From assembly GCF_011745145.1 (NCBI RefSeq), contig NZ_CP050191.1, positions 3,086,296-3,150,295 on the forward strand: a stretch of 64,000 nucleotides of DNA, read 5' to 3'. The position numbers were made by a program, and so were the translations under genes. Of the stretch, positions 9,501 to 17,038 are shown in pieces. How positions within the stretch are numbered: the first letter of the stretch is position 1; every line of letters starts with the position of its first letter. The DNA comes from Mycobacterium sp. DL440 (lineage in GTDB: Bacteria > Actinomycetota > Actinomycetes > Mycobacteriales > Mycobacteriaceae). The notes beneath the pieces were generated by a model, which did no database searches, was not told the DNA's origin, and worked only from the letters and a program-made list of their open reading frames with translations.

Positions 9501-9577
9501 ACTCTCAGCCGCTCGGGCAGTCCCTCCTGCTGCGGAGTCTGGGTTGATAGGTCGTCATTCTGGGCATCTTCGGCCAC
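6566..9577 (-). CDS. rne: Ribonuclease E/G
   Basis: The essential endoribonuclease for mRNA turnover and rRNA maturation, 1003 residues. The catalytic core is central: an S1 RNA-binding domain from about 390, then the DNase I-like site with metal-binding aspartates near 683 (VVDVNTGKF) and 728 (VVIDFIDM), and the zinc-link cysteines SCTHCAGRG near 787. Both ends are disordered. The N-terminal third alternates acidic D/E runs with R/G-rich blocks, and about 905-985 is almost pure D/E. This layout, with extensions on both sides of the core, is usual for mycobacterial RNase E. The start is GTG with GAGGAG upstream. Confidence 0.97.
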   Translation of the reverse strand: MAEDAQNDDLSTQTPQQEGLPERLRVHSLARVLGTTSRQVLDALAEFDGRQRSAHSTIDKVDAERVRDALALGATEPAPVEQAEPVQVEAVSVAVTESVAAPVETSAEAPTAETQLAAEADAVLVGDEPESRLILETANIPTVREAHSERADYLPLFVAPQPVSFVPVRVQEDDDDDDDDDEDDDGDAASDADVDSDTDDEQADRPAARRRRRGRRGRGRGRGEQLDDNAPESGADGGPDSDIDNADDQGESGDQDSDDDSDESDDNNDEDTAGGDGNSRRRRRRRRRKSGSADNDDASSPDDPPNTVVHERAPRPERSGKSSDDSEIQGISGSTRLEAKRQRRRDGRDAGRRRPPILSEAEFLARREAVERTMIVRDKVRTEPPHEGARYTQIAVLEDGVVVEHFVTSAASASLVGNIYLGIVQNVLPSMEAAFVDIGRGRNGVLYAGEVNWEAAGLGGSNRKIEQALKPGDYVVVQVSKDPVGHKGARLTTQVSLAGRYLVYVPGASSTGISRKLPDTERQRLKEILKEVVPANAGVIIRTASEGVKEEDIRSDVERLQQRWTEIDAKAAEVTGKKAGAAVALYEEPDVLVKVIRDLFNEDFSGLIVSGEEAWDTINKYVNNVAPDLMGRLTKYEPAGGADAPDVFAVHRIDEQLAKALDRKVWLPSGGTLVIDRTEAMTVVDVNTGKFTGAGGNLEQTVTRNNLEAAEEVVRQLRLRDIGGIVVIDFIDMVLESNRDLVLRRLTEALGRDRTRHQVSEVTSLGLVQLTRKRLGTGLVEAFSTSCTHCAGRGIVLHGDPVDTASSSNAGRKTESSGGGGGGRRSKRGKRGNARPEPEEVPVVKVPDHPAGEHPMFKAMAAANGRPDEDDEGHEGHEDFDEHAVETHDGEGDEQVTPEHVTDESPDGEFDAQHADESEESDEESDEDEDEDEIDLDDEDLDDDDEDLDDDDEDDSEDEDDEFDEPEEDVYQAPKPVVADVPPSRGRIRRRAAARPAGPPTQE

Positions 9578-9865
9578 GAATTCTCCTCAAGCCCCCGGGC
9601 GCGTCGTAACGACGCGGCCACGCGAGGGCTTCCGCTATTGGCCCGGGACGCTTTCCCCGGGCTTGTTGTGGTCTCGCTCCGGGCAGTTCGCTACCGAACC
9701 CACCCGGTGCCTGGCTGAATGATGGCTGGACGGCCCGCGCCGCACCGGATTGCGGTGGTCGCGCTCGTCGAAGTCTTCATTCGGGTGGTCAGCCCCGGTT
9801 GAGGCCGGCTACCCGCACCCAGTATCCCACATCACTGACGCGGTACAGACCAGACTGCGAGAAGG
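9578..9865 (-). other. Long 5' region of rne
   Basis: A 288-nt gap between ndk and rne with no convincing gene. It contains GC-rich hairpin segments (such as a GCCCGGG/CCCGGGC pair near 9640-9665) and probably holds the rne promoter and a long leader. Such leaders are known for mycobacterial rne. A weak -10-like GATACT is near 9820 on the minus strand. Confidence 0.4.
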
Positions 9866-10288
9866 TTATCCAGCGGAGGCTTCGCCAGGGAACCAAAGAG
9901 CGATCTCACGGGCCGCCGACTCCGGCGAATCCGATCCGTGCACGAGGTTGTCCTGGGTCACAAGCGCCAGGTCACCGCGGATGGTGCCGGGCACAGCCTT
10001 CTCCACCGGATCGGTGCCACCGGCGATCTGACGGAACGCCGCGATAGCGCGCGGCCCCTCCACGATGGCGGCGACGACGGGTCCGGAGGTGATGAACTCC
10101 AGCAGCGAGTCGAAGAACGGCTTGCCGTCGTGCTCGGCGTAATGCTGCTTGGCCAGCTCGACACTGACGTTCTTCAGTTCGAGCGCCGCCAGGGTCAGAC
10201 CCTTGCGCTCGATCCGGCCGAGGATCTCCCCGACCAGGTGGCGCTGCACGCCGTCGGGCTTGATCAAAACGAGGGTCTGCTCAGTCAC
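9866..10288 (-). CDS. ndk: Nucleoside diphosphate kinase
   Basis: A 140-residue kinase that transfers phosphate from ATP to nucleoside diphosphates through a phospho-histidine. It begins with [21 protein letters not shown] and carries the active-site segment [16 protein letters not shown] with the catalytic histidine. The GTG at 10288 is chosen by homology, because longer in-frame starts add unrelated residues. A TACGCT -10-like box lies 8 nt upstream, slightly long for a leaderless promoter. It sits between rne and the folC pair, as in M. tuberculosis. Confidence 0.96.
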   Translation of the reverse strand: MTEQTLVLIKPDGVQRHLVGEILGRIERKGLTLAALELKNVSVELAKQHYAEHDGKPFFDSLLEFITSGPVVAAIVEGPRAIAAFRQIAGGTDPVEKAVPGTIRGDLALVTQDNLVHGSDSPESAAREIALWFPGEASAG

Positions 10289-10373
10289 GAGCAGAGAGCG
10301 TACCGGTCGGTAACCCCGCCGCGCCATCGCGGGCCTCCGACGGAGCCCGCACTGTGGTCCAGCTACGGCGCGG

Positions 10374-10793
10374 CTATTCGCTGGGAGGTTGCTGGCCCGG
10401 CAGCAGGCCACGATCCTGCCGGCGTTTGACCTCACTCCGCAGGTACACGATCAGCAGCCAGACCACGGCGAAGATCACACCGATGAAGCCGATCGCCCCG
10501 TGGATGAATGCCCCGGCGATCACGACCAGTTGGATGCCCAGGTTCGCCCAGATGGCCCACGGTCGGCCCTGCAGCCCCGACATCAGGATCAACACGACGG
10601 CCAGGCCGACCACGAATCCGCCCGACGTCCAGTTCAGCCCAGCGCCACTGACACCGACCACCGGTAGGGCCAGCAATACGACGATGGCTTCGAGGATCAA
10701 CGTCCCCGCCATCACCCCCCGGAAGCTCTTCCAGGGGTCGGGCGGTACCGGCTGATCGCCGGGCCTCTGATCGCTCGGGGTCTGATCGTTCAT
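10374..10793 (-). CDS. DUF4233 membrane protein
   Basis: A 139-residue integral membrane protein with four predicted helices (around 26-47, 56-75, 81-103 and 105-117) and a polar, proline-rich N-terminus. It is the family regularly found directly after folC in actinobacteria (Rv2446c position). The start overlaps the folC stop by 4 nt (ATGA), so it is translationally coupled. Its function is unknown; genomic coupling suggests a link to folate metabolism, but nothing in the sequence proves it. Confidence 0.88.
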   Translation of the reverse strand: MNDQTPSDQRPGDQPVPPDPWKSFRGVMAGTLILEAIVVLLALPVVGVSGAGLNWTSGGFVVGLAVVLILMSGLQGRPWAIWANLGIQLVVIAGAFIHGAIGFIGVIFAVVWLLIVYLRSEVKRRQDRGLLPGQQPPSE

Positions 10794-12199
10794 TGCGGGT
10801 CCCGTCCGAACAAGGTCCGGGCCACGCCGGCCGTCACCACCGAACCGGTGATCACCATGCCGGCCCCGGACAGGCCTTCGTCTGCGCCGGCCTCCTCGAC
10901 CAGCGCGGTGGCCGTTTCAATAGCATCGGGCAGCGTCGTGGTGGTGATCACCCGATCCTGCCCGAAACGCTCCTCGGCCAGCGACGCCAACGACTCGATA
11001 TCCATCGCCCGTGGTGAACCGTTGTGGGTGACCACGATCTGGTCGAACACCGGCTCCAGCGCGGTCAGGATGCCACCGGCGTCCTTGTCCCCCATCACCG
11101 ACACGACCCCGACCAGATAGCGGAAGTCGAACTCCTGCTGCAGGGCCTGCGCCAACGCCGCCGCTCCGGCCGGATTGTGTGCCGCATCGATGAAAACTGT
11201 TGGCGCACTTCGCATGCGCTCCATACGGCCGGGGCTGTACACCGTCGCGAAGCCGGCCCGGATCGCCTCGACGTCGAGTTGACGGTCGGCACCCGCACCG
11301 AAAAACGCCTCGACCGCGGCCAGTGCGAGCACCGCGTTGTGGGCCTGATGCTCACCGTGCAACGGCAGGAAGATCTCGGAATACACCCCGCCCAGGCCCT
11401 GCAACTCCAACATCTGCCCGCCGATGGCCACCTGTCGGGACAGCACGGCGAACTCCGAGTCTTCACGGGCGACGGCTGCGTCGGCGCGCACTGCCTCTTC
11501 CAGCAGTACCTCCATGGCCTCGGGGACCTGCCTGGCGATGACCGCCACCGTGTCGGTCGGCACCAGGGCGTCGGGCTGCCGGGTGATGATGCCGGCCTTC
11601 TCCCCCGCGATCGCGGCGATCGTGTCACCCAGATAGTCGGTGTGGTCGATGCCGATCGGGGTGATCACCGCGACGGGGGCGTTGACGACGTTGGTGGCGT
11701 CCCAGCGTCCACCCATCCCGACCTCGACGACCGCGACATCGATGGGCACGTCGGCGAACGCCGCGAACGCCATCGCGGTCAGGACTTCGAACTTGCTCAT
11801 CTTTGGACCACCGGCCGCCTCGGACTGCCGGTCCACCAGTTCCACGAACGGTTCGACCTCGGTGTAGGCGTTGACGTATTGCGCTGGCGTGATGGGCTTT
11901 CCGTCGATCGAGATGCGCTCCACCGCGGACTGCAGGTGCGGACTGGTGGTGCGTCCCGTACGCCGGTGCAGTGCGCTCAGCAGCGCATCGATGATGCGCG
12001 CCACCGACGTCTTGCCGTTGGTCCCCGCGACATGGATCGACGGGTAGGCCTGCTGCGGCGAGCCCAGCAACTCCAGCAGCGCCGCGATCCGTGCCGTGCT
12101 GGGGTCCAGCTTGGTCTCGGGCCAGCGCTGATCGAGCAGGTGCTCGACCTGCAGCAGCGCGGCGATCTCGTCCGGTGTGGGTTCTGTCATCGTGGCCAT
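10790..12199 (-). CDS. folC: Folylpolyglutamate synthase / dihydrofolate synthase
   Basis: A Mur-ligase-like enzyme that adds glutamate to dihydropteroate and extends folate polyglutamate tails. The 469-residue protein has the ATP loop VAGTNGKTSVARI (57-69), the segment GMGGRWDATNVV, and a C-terminal ligase domain starting near the RMERM segment with FIDAAHNPAGA. An alternative ATG at 12190 (MTEPTPDE) has better Shine-Dalgarno spacing to GAAGGGG. It is separated from valS upstream by a perfect 23-bp inverted repeat. Confidence 0.95.
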   Translation of the reverse strand: MATMTEPTPDEIAALLQVEHLLDQRWPETKLDPSTARIAALLELLGSPQQAYPSIHVAGTNGKTSVARIIDALLSALHRRTGRTTSPHLQSAVERISIDGKPITPAQYVNAYTEVEPFVELVDRQSEAAGGPKMSKFEVLTAMAFAAFADVPIDVAVVEVGMGGRWDATNVVNAPVAVITPIGIDHTDYLGDTIAAIAGEKAGIITRQPDALVPTDTVAVIARQVPEAMEVLLEEAVRADAAVAREDSEFAVLSRQVAIGGQMLELQGLGGVYSEIFLPLHGEHQAHNAVLALAAVEAFFGAGADRQLDVEAIRAGFATVYSPGRMERMRSAPTVFIDAAHNPAGAAALAQALQQEFDFRYLVGVVSVMGDKDAGGILTALEPVFDQIVVTHNGSPRAMDIESLASLAEERFGQDRVITTTTLPDAIETATALVEEAGADEGLSGAGMVITGSVVTAGVARTLFGRDPQ

Positions 12200-12214
12200 C
12201 GCCCCTTCGGGGTT

Positions 12215-12277
12215 CGCCGAAACGGCATTCCGGCAGGAAAAGTTCGAGTGCGGGCCTGCCGGAATGCCGTTTCGGCG
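12215..12277. repeat. Perfect 23-bp inverted repeat between valS and folC
   Basis: Arms at 12215-12237 and 12255-12277 are exact reverse complements across a 17-nt loop. The element starts 14 nt after the valS stop and ends 16 nt before folC. It could terminate valS transcripts or be a dispersed palindromic repeat. Confidence 0.8.
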
Positions 12278-12291
12278 CCAAGCATGCGCAC

Positions 12292-14943
12292 CTACTTCAG
12301 ACCGGCCAGGCGGGCAGTGATCCGCTCGACTTCTTCCCCGGCCAACTTTTGGCGGCCGCGGATCTTGTCGACGACGTTCTCGGGAGCCTTGGCCAGGAAC
12401 GCCTCGTTACCCAGTTTGGCCGTCGTGGTGGCCAGTTCCTTCTGTGCGGCGGCCAGATCCTTGTCCAACCGGCGCCGCTCGGCCGCGACGTCGACGGTGC
12501 CCGAGGTGTCCACCTCGACGAGCACCGTGGCCTGCGTCAGGCGCACCTCGACCGAGGCCGACGGGGTGAACCCGTCACCGGCATCGGTCAGCCAGGCCAA
12601 CGCGGTGACCGCGGGCAACTGCTCGCTCAGACCGGCCTCGGTGATCGCCGACAACCGGGCCGGAACCCGCTGCCGGTCGGCGAGGCCCTGGTCGCTACGG
12701 AAGCGGCGCACCTCGGTGATCAGCTTCTGCATGTCGTCAATATGTTGTGCCGCAACCGAATCCAGCGCGATACCGGAGGTCTGCGGCCACTGCGCGATGA
12801 CGATCGACTCGCCGTCGGTGAGTGTCTTCCACAGCGTTTCGGTGACAAACGGCATGACCGGGTGCAACAGCTTGAGCAGTGAGTCGAGGACAGCGGCCAG
12901 CACCGCCGTCGTATGAGTTACGCCTTCTCCCAGCTGCACCTTGGCCAGCTCGACATACCAGTCGCAGAACTCGTCCCACGCGAAGTGGTACAGCGATTCG
13001 CAGGCCCGGCTGAACTCGTAGTTGTCGAGCGCGGCATCCACCTCGGCGCGAACCTCTTCGAGGCGGCCGAGGATCCAGCGGTCGGCATCGGTCAGGTCGT
13101 CGATGGCGGGCAGCGAGGCCGGGGCCGCTCCGTTCATCAGTGCAAAGCGCGTGGCATTGAACAGCTTCGTGGCGAAATTGCGCGACGCGCGGGCATGGTC
13201 CTCACCGATGGAGAGGTCGCCGCCGGGGCTGGCGCCGCGGGCCAGCGTGAACCGCAGGGCGTCGGCACCGAACTTCTCCACCCAGTCCAGCGGGTCGATG
13301 CCGTTGCCGCGCGACTTGCTCATCTTGCGGCCGAACTCGTCGCGGATCAGGCCGTGCAGGAAGACGTTCTCGAACGGAACCTGCGCGCCACGCTGACCAT
13401 CGAACGTGATGGCCGGATCGTCGCCGACGAAGGTGCCGAACATCATCATCCGGGCCACCCAGAAGAACAAGATGTCGTAGCCGGTGACCAGCACCGAGGT
13501 CGGATAGAACTTGGCCAGGTCCGGGGTGTGCTCGGGCCAGCCCATGGTGGAGAACGGCCACAGTGCCGAGGAGAACCAGGTGTCGAGCACGTCGGGGTCC
13601 TGTTCCCAGCCGGCCGGCGGGGTCTCATCGGGGCCGACGCACACGGTCTCGCCGTTGGGTCCGTGCCAGATCGGGATCCGGTGGCCCCACCACAACTGCC
13701 GCGAGATGCACCAGTCGTGCATGTTGTCCACCCAGGCGAACCACCGCGGCTCCAGGCTCGGCGGGTGAATCACGGTGTCGCCGTTACGCACCGCATCGCC
13801 GGCCGCCTTGGCCAGGCCGTCCACCTTGACCCACCACTGCAGGGACAGCCGCGGCTCGATGGGCTCGCCGCTGCGCTCGGAGTGCCCGACGCTGTGCAGG
13901 TAGGGCCGCTTCTCGGCGACGATCCGGCCCTGATCGGCCAGCGCCTCGCGCACCTTGACCCGAGCCTCGAAACGGTCCATGCCGTCGAATTGCGTTCCGG
14001 TGTCGGCGATCCGGCCCTTGGTATCCATGATCGTCGGCATCGGAAGCTGATGGCGCAGCCCGATCTCGAAGTCGTTCGGATCGTGTGCCGGGGTGACTTT
14101 TACTGCGCCGGTACCGAATTCGGGGTCGACGTGGGTATCGGCGACCACGATCATCTCGTGATCGACGAACGGGTGCGGCAGGGTCTTGCCGACCAGGTCA
14201 CGGTACCGCTCGTCGTCGGGGTGCACCGCGATCGCCGTGTCACCGAGCATGGTCTCGACCCGGGTGGTCGCCACGATGATGTGGGGCTCGTCGTCGTTCA
14301 TCGAGCCGTAGCGGAACGAGACCAGCTCGCCCTCGACGTCCTCGTATTTGACCTCGAGGTCGCTGATCGCGGTCTCCAGCACCGGCGACCAGTTGACCAA
14401 CCGCTCGGCCTGATAGATCAGACCCGCATCGAAGAGCCGTTTGAAGATAGTGCGCACCGCCCGCGACAGACCCTCGTCCATGGTGAAGCGGTCACGGCTC
14501 CAGTCCACGCCATCACCCAGGCGGCGCATCTGTCCGCCGATCGTGCCGCCGGACTCGCGCTTCCAGTCCCACACCTTCTCGACGAACAGCTCGCGGCCGA
14601 AGTCTTCCTTGGTCTTGCCGTCGACGGCCAGCTGCTTTTCCACCACGGTCTGGGTCGCAATGCCGGCATGGTCCATGCCCGGCAGCCAGAGCACCTCGAA
14701 GCCCTGCATGCGCTTGCGGCGCGTGAGCGCGTCCATCAGCGTGTGGTCGAGCGCGTGGCCCATGTGCAGGCTGCCGGTCACGTTGGGCGGCGGCAGAACG
14801 ATCGAGTACGGCGGCTTTTCGCTGGCCGGATCGGCGGTGAAGTATCCGGCATCCACCCAGCCCTGGTACAGCTCGGCTTCTACCGCAGCCGGATCCCAGG
14901 ATTTGGGGAGGGCATCGGCACGATTGTCAGGGGTGGGGGTCAC
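12292..14943 (-). CDS. valS: Valyl-tRNA synthetase
   Basis: An 883-residue class I aminoacyl-tRNA synthetase charging tRNA-Val. The HIGH motif is LHMGHA (59-64), the CP1 editing domain follows, KMSKS is near residue 541 ([10 protein letters not shown]), and a C-terminal coiled coil ends the protein ([19 protein letters not shown]). The GTG start is favoured because TAGAAT on the minus strand lies 6 nt upstream, predicting a leaderless mRNA. It is followed by folC, as in M. tuberculosis. Confidence 0.97.
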   Translation of the reverse strand: MTPTPDNRADALPKSWDPAAVEAELYQGWVDAGYFTADPASEKPPYSIVLPPPNVTGSLHMGHALDHTLMDALTRRKRMQGFEVLWLPGMDHAGIATQTVVEKQLAVDGKTKEDFGRELFVEKVWDWKRESGGTIGGQMRRLGDGVDWSRDRFTMDEGLSRAVRTIFKRLFDAGLIYQAERLVNWSPVLETAISDLEVKYEDVEGELVSFRYGSMNDDEPHIIVATTRVETMLGDTAIAVHPDDERYRDLVGKTLPHPFVDHEMIVVADTHVDPEFGTGAVKVTPAHDPNDFEIGLRHQLPMPTIMDTKGRIADTGTQFDGMDRFEARVKVREALADQGRIVAEKRPYLHSVGHSERSGEPIEPRLSLQWWVKVDGLAKAAGDAVRNGDTVIHPPSLEPRWFAWVDNMHDWCISRQLWWGHRIPIWHGPNGETVCVGPDETPPAGWEQDPDVLDTWFSSALWPFSTMGWPEHTPDLAKFYPTSVLVTGYDILFFWVARMMMFGTFVGDDPAITFDGQRGAQVPFENVFLHGLIRDEFGRKMSKSRGNGIDPLDWVEKFGADALRFTLARGASPGGDLSIGEDHARASRNFATKLFNATRFALMNGAAPASLPAIDDLTDADRWILGRLEEVRAEVDAALDNYEFSRACESLYHFAWDEFCDWYVELAKVQLGEGVTHTTAVLAAVLDSLLKLLHPVMPFVTETLWKTLTDGESIVIAQWPQTSGIALDSVAAQHIDDMQKLITEVRRFRSDQGLADRQRVPARLSAITEAGLSEQLPAVTALAWLTDAGDGFTPSASVEVRLTQATVLVEVDTSGTVDVAAERRRLDKDLAAAQKELATTTAKLGNEAFLAKAPENVVDKIRGRQKLAGEEVERITARLAGLK

Positions 14944-14949
14944 CGAGCC

Positions 14950-14955
14950 ATTCTA
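14950..14955 (-). promoter_or_regulatory. -10 box of leaderless valS promoter
   Basis: The minus strand reads TAGAAT, then 6 nt, then the valS GTG at 14943. This fits the leaderless pattern seen repeatedly in this window. Confidence 0.5.
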
Positions 14956-14980
14956 AGAAGGACGTGGCCGAATACGCGAA

Positions 14981-15020
14981 AGCCCCCGATGCCCGGTGCG
15001 TTCGCTGGGCGTCGGAGGCT
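14981..15020 (-). terminator. Terminator of the DUF937 gene
   Basis: A 14-bp stem with two mismatched or wobble positions (14981-14994 with 15007-15020) and a 12-nt loop lies 24 nt beyond the stop of the DUF937 gene and before valS. Confidence 0.5.
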
Positions 15021-15043
15021 CTCGAGCTGGTGCGTGCGAGGTG

Positions 15044-15658
15044 CTACTTCTTGCCGCCGAGCAGGCCGCCGAGGATCTCACCGATGGCATTGCCCTGGCC
15101 GCCTCCGCCGCCGAGCACACTGCCGAGGATGCTTCCCAGCGGGTTGTTGGCGGCGGCGCCGCCGCCGGTCGCACCGCCCAGGATGCTGCCGAGAATGTCC
15201 CCGAGCCCGCCCCCGCCGGAAGCCTGAGCCTCGCCCGCGGGTGCGGCGTTCTTCTGAGCGAACTGCTTGCCGATGTAGGCCAGCACGATGGGCGCCAGGA
15301 TCGGCAGCAGCTTCTTGACCAGATCACCGCCGCCGGCGCCGGTGCCCGCCAACGCCGACGCGACCTGGTTGCTGTCGTTGCCACCGAAGATCTTCGAGAC
15401 GATCTGGTTGCCCTCGTTGGCGTCGACCTGGTCGACGCTCACCCCACCGTCGAGCAGGCCGCTGACGCCCTGCGCGGAGACTGCGGACTCGAGGTCACTC
15501 GAATCGATGTTGTCTGCTTGTACGTTCTCTGCAACACCGCCGACCAGGGCCGGAACCAGGGTCTTGATGGCGGCGCTCACCTCGCCTTCATCTGCGCCGA
15601 GCTTGCTGGCAATATCCGCTACCGGGATCTGTGCGAAGAGATCGTCGAGACCGGCCAT
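15044..15658 (-). CDS. DUF937-family protein
   Basis: A 204-residue protein. The N-terminal DUF937 helical region (about 1-125) contains IPVADIASKLGADEGEVSAAIKTL. The C-terminal third is a glycine- and alanine-rich low-complexity repeat of G(N)xLGSILGS-type units (about 145-204) ending GGKK. Biochemical function is unknown for the family. It stands alone between valS and the Rv2449c-like gene, with its own ribosome-binding site and terminator. The repeat tail may be self-associating; that is a guess from composition. Confidence 0.85.
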   Translation of the reverse strand: MAGLDDLFAQIPVADIASKLGADEGEVSAAIKTLVPALVGGVAENVQADNIDSSDLESAVSAQGVSGLLDGGVSVDQVDANEGNQIVSKIFGGNDSNQVASALAGTGAGGGDLVKKLLPILAPIVLAYIGKQFAQKNAAPAGEAQASGGGGLGDILGSILGGATGGGAAANNPLGSILGSVLGGGGGQGNAIGEILGGLLGGKK

Positions 15659-15774
15659 TTTTCTATCCCACCTTCGTTGCTGGCGTACTGGAAGTCCTCA
15701 GAACCGACACTAGTCGAATCTGATCTTGCCCCACAGGTGTTCGACGCAGGCCGATCCATTCGTGTTGCGACCGC

Positions 15775-17025
15775 TCAGCCCAGCTTGGTGGTCTCCAGCG
15801 ACACTCCGGCGGCCGGCAGCCGGGTGAGCAGAGCATCCCCCATCGCGGCCACCGGTGTCAGCACGCCGCGCCGTTCCGACAGCGCCTCACGGTCGGTTGC
15901 CAGCGCAAGCCCGCATTCGCCGAGCAACACCGCGGTCGACTTGTATCCGGGATCGCCTTGCTGGGCCATGCTTGCCACATACCGGGCGCCCGTTGTCGTC
16001 GTGGTGTAGGTCTCGACGCGGTAGTGACCCCGCTCGCGGGCCCGCTCGCTGGGACCGGTTCCCGGCTTGGGCGCCAACTTCGCGACCAGGCCGCTGGGCA
16101 GTCGGTTGAAGTAGCGGCCACCGACCCCGAGGGTGAAGGCGTTGGCGCCGGTCACCGCGGCTGCGGCCACCGGCGCGGCGAGTGAACGACCCACGCTCAT
16201 CTGCTCGGCGTACTCGAACCGGCGTCCGTACGCGTAGTCCAGTAATGCATTGCTGCGCCGCACAATTCGAGTGTTGGGCGCCGCCATGGCAAATGCACCG
16301 GTCCAGTAGCCGGCGAGCTCCGGAGCGATCTCACCGCCGCGGCGCCACCGCACGTCGGGTTGAGCACCGAGTTCGGGCTCTGCGCCGCGGTCGGGGCTGA
16401 GCGTGTATGGATCGTTCATCAGCGCTCTGGCCTCGGGATCGGAAGACAGGGTGTCGAGCAGTTCCAGCATCGAGGCCACGGTGCCGCCCGACACGCCGCC
16501 GGCGAAACTGCGCACCACCAGGTTCGTGTCGCCGAGTTCGCCCGCGCCGTCCGCGAGGGCCCGCTGATACAGCGCGTACACCGTGAGATCGGATGGCACT
16601 GAATCGAATCCGCACGAATGCACGATCCGCGCGCCGGTGTCGACCGCCTGCTTGTGATGCAGGTCGATGCTGTCGCGGATGAATGTCGTCTCACCGGTGA
16701 GATCGGCGTAGTCCGTCCCGGCGGCGGCGCAGGCCGCCACCAACGGCATTCCGTAGCGCGCGTACGGGCCCACCGTCGTCACCACGACCTGGGTACGCGC
16801 GGCCATCGCGTCGAGGGAGGCTTGCGCCGTCGCATCGGCGGTCACCAACGGCCACGATTGCGCGCCGGGCCCCAGGCCGTCGCGGATCGCCCGCAACCGC
16901 CCCTCGGACCGGCCGGCCAGGGCGATACGGGCCGATCCCCCGGCTCTGGCCAGGTACTCCGCGGTCAACTTTCCGGCGAATCCCGTGGCGCCGTACAGCA
17001 CCAGATCAAACTCACGCTGTGTCAC
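15775..17025 (-). CDS. Saccharopine-dehydrogenase-like / trans-acting enoyl reductase family protein (Rv2449c-like)
   Basis: A 416-residue protein with an N-terminal Rossmann motif LVLYGATGFAGKLTAEYL that binds NADP(H), followed by the conserved LTGETTFIRDSIDLHH and FDSVPSDL segments of the mycobacterial family that includes the enoyl reductase of phthiocerol dimycocerosate synthesis. A role in lipid reduction is inferred from the family. The GTG at 17025 is chosen because the longer frame adds unrelated residues and a TAGCGT -10 box lies 7 nt upstream. It starts 10 nt after the S9 peptidase stop, so it may be both co-transcribed and separately leaderless. Confidence 0.85.
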   Translation of the reverse strand: MTQREFDLVLYGATGFAGKLTAEYLARAGGSARIALAGRSEGRLRAIRDGLGPGAQSWPLVTADATAQASLDAMAARTQVVVTTVGPYARYGMPLVAACAAAGTDYADLTGETTFIRDSIDLHHKQAVDTGARIVHSCGFDSVPSDLTVYALYQRALADGAGELGDTNLVVRSFAGGVSGGTVASMLELLDTLSSDPEARALMNDPYTLSPDRGAEPELGAQPDVRWRRGGEIAPELAGYWTGAFAMAAPNTRIVRRSNALLDYAYGRRFEYAEQMSVGRSLAAPVAAAAVTGANAFTLGVGGRYFNRLPSGLVAKLAPKPGTGPSERARERGHYRVETYTTTTTGARYVASMAQQGDPGYKSTAVLLGECGLALATDREALSERRGVLTPVAAMGDALLTRLPAAGVSLETTKLG

Positions 17026-17032
17026 GCTTCCG

Positions 17033-17038
17033 ACGCTA
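17033..17038 (-). promoter_or_regulatory. Candidate internal -10 box before the Rv2449c-like gene
   Basis: The minus strand reads TAGCGT, 7 nt before GTG at 17025; the TAG of the box is also the stop codon of the upstream peptidase gene. Confidence 0.4.

Noticed and set aside
12913..15318. 801-codon plus-strand frame opposite valS
   Set aside because: Antisense shadow of valS; composition is not protein-like and valS has all its motifs.
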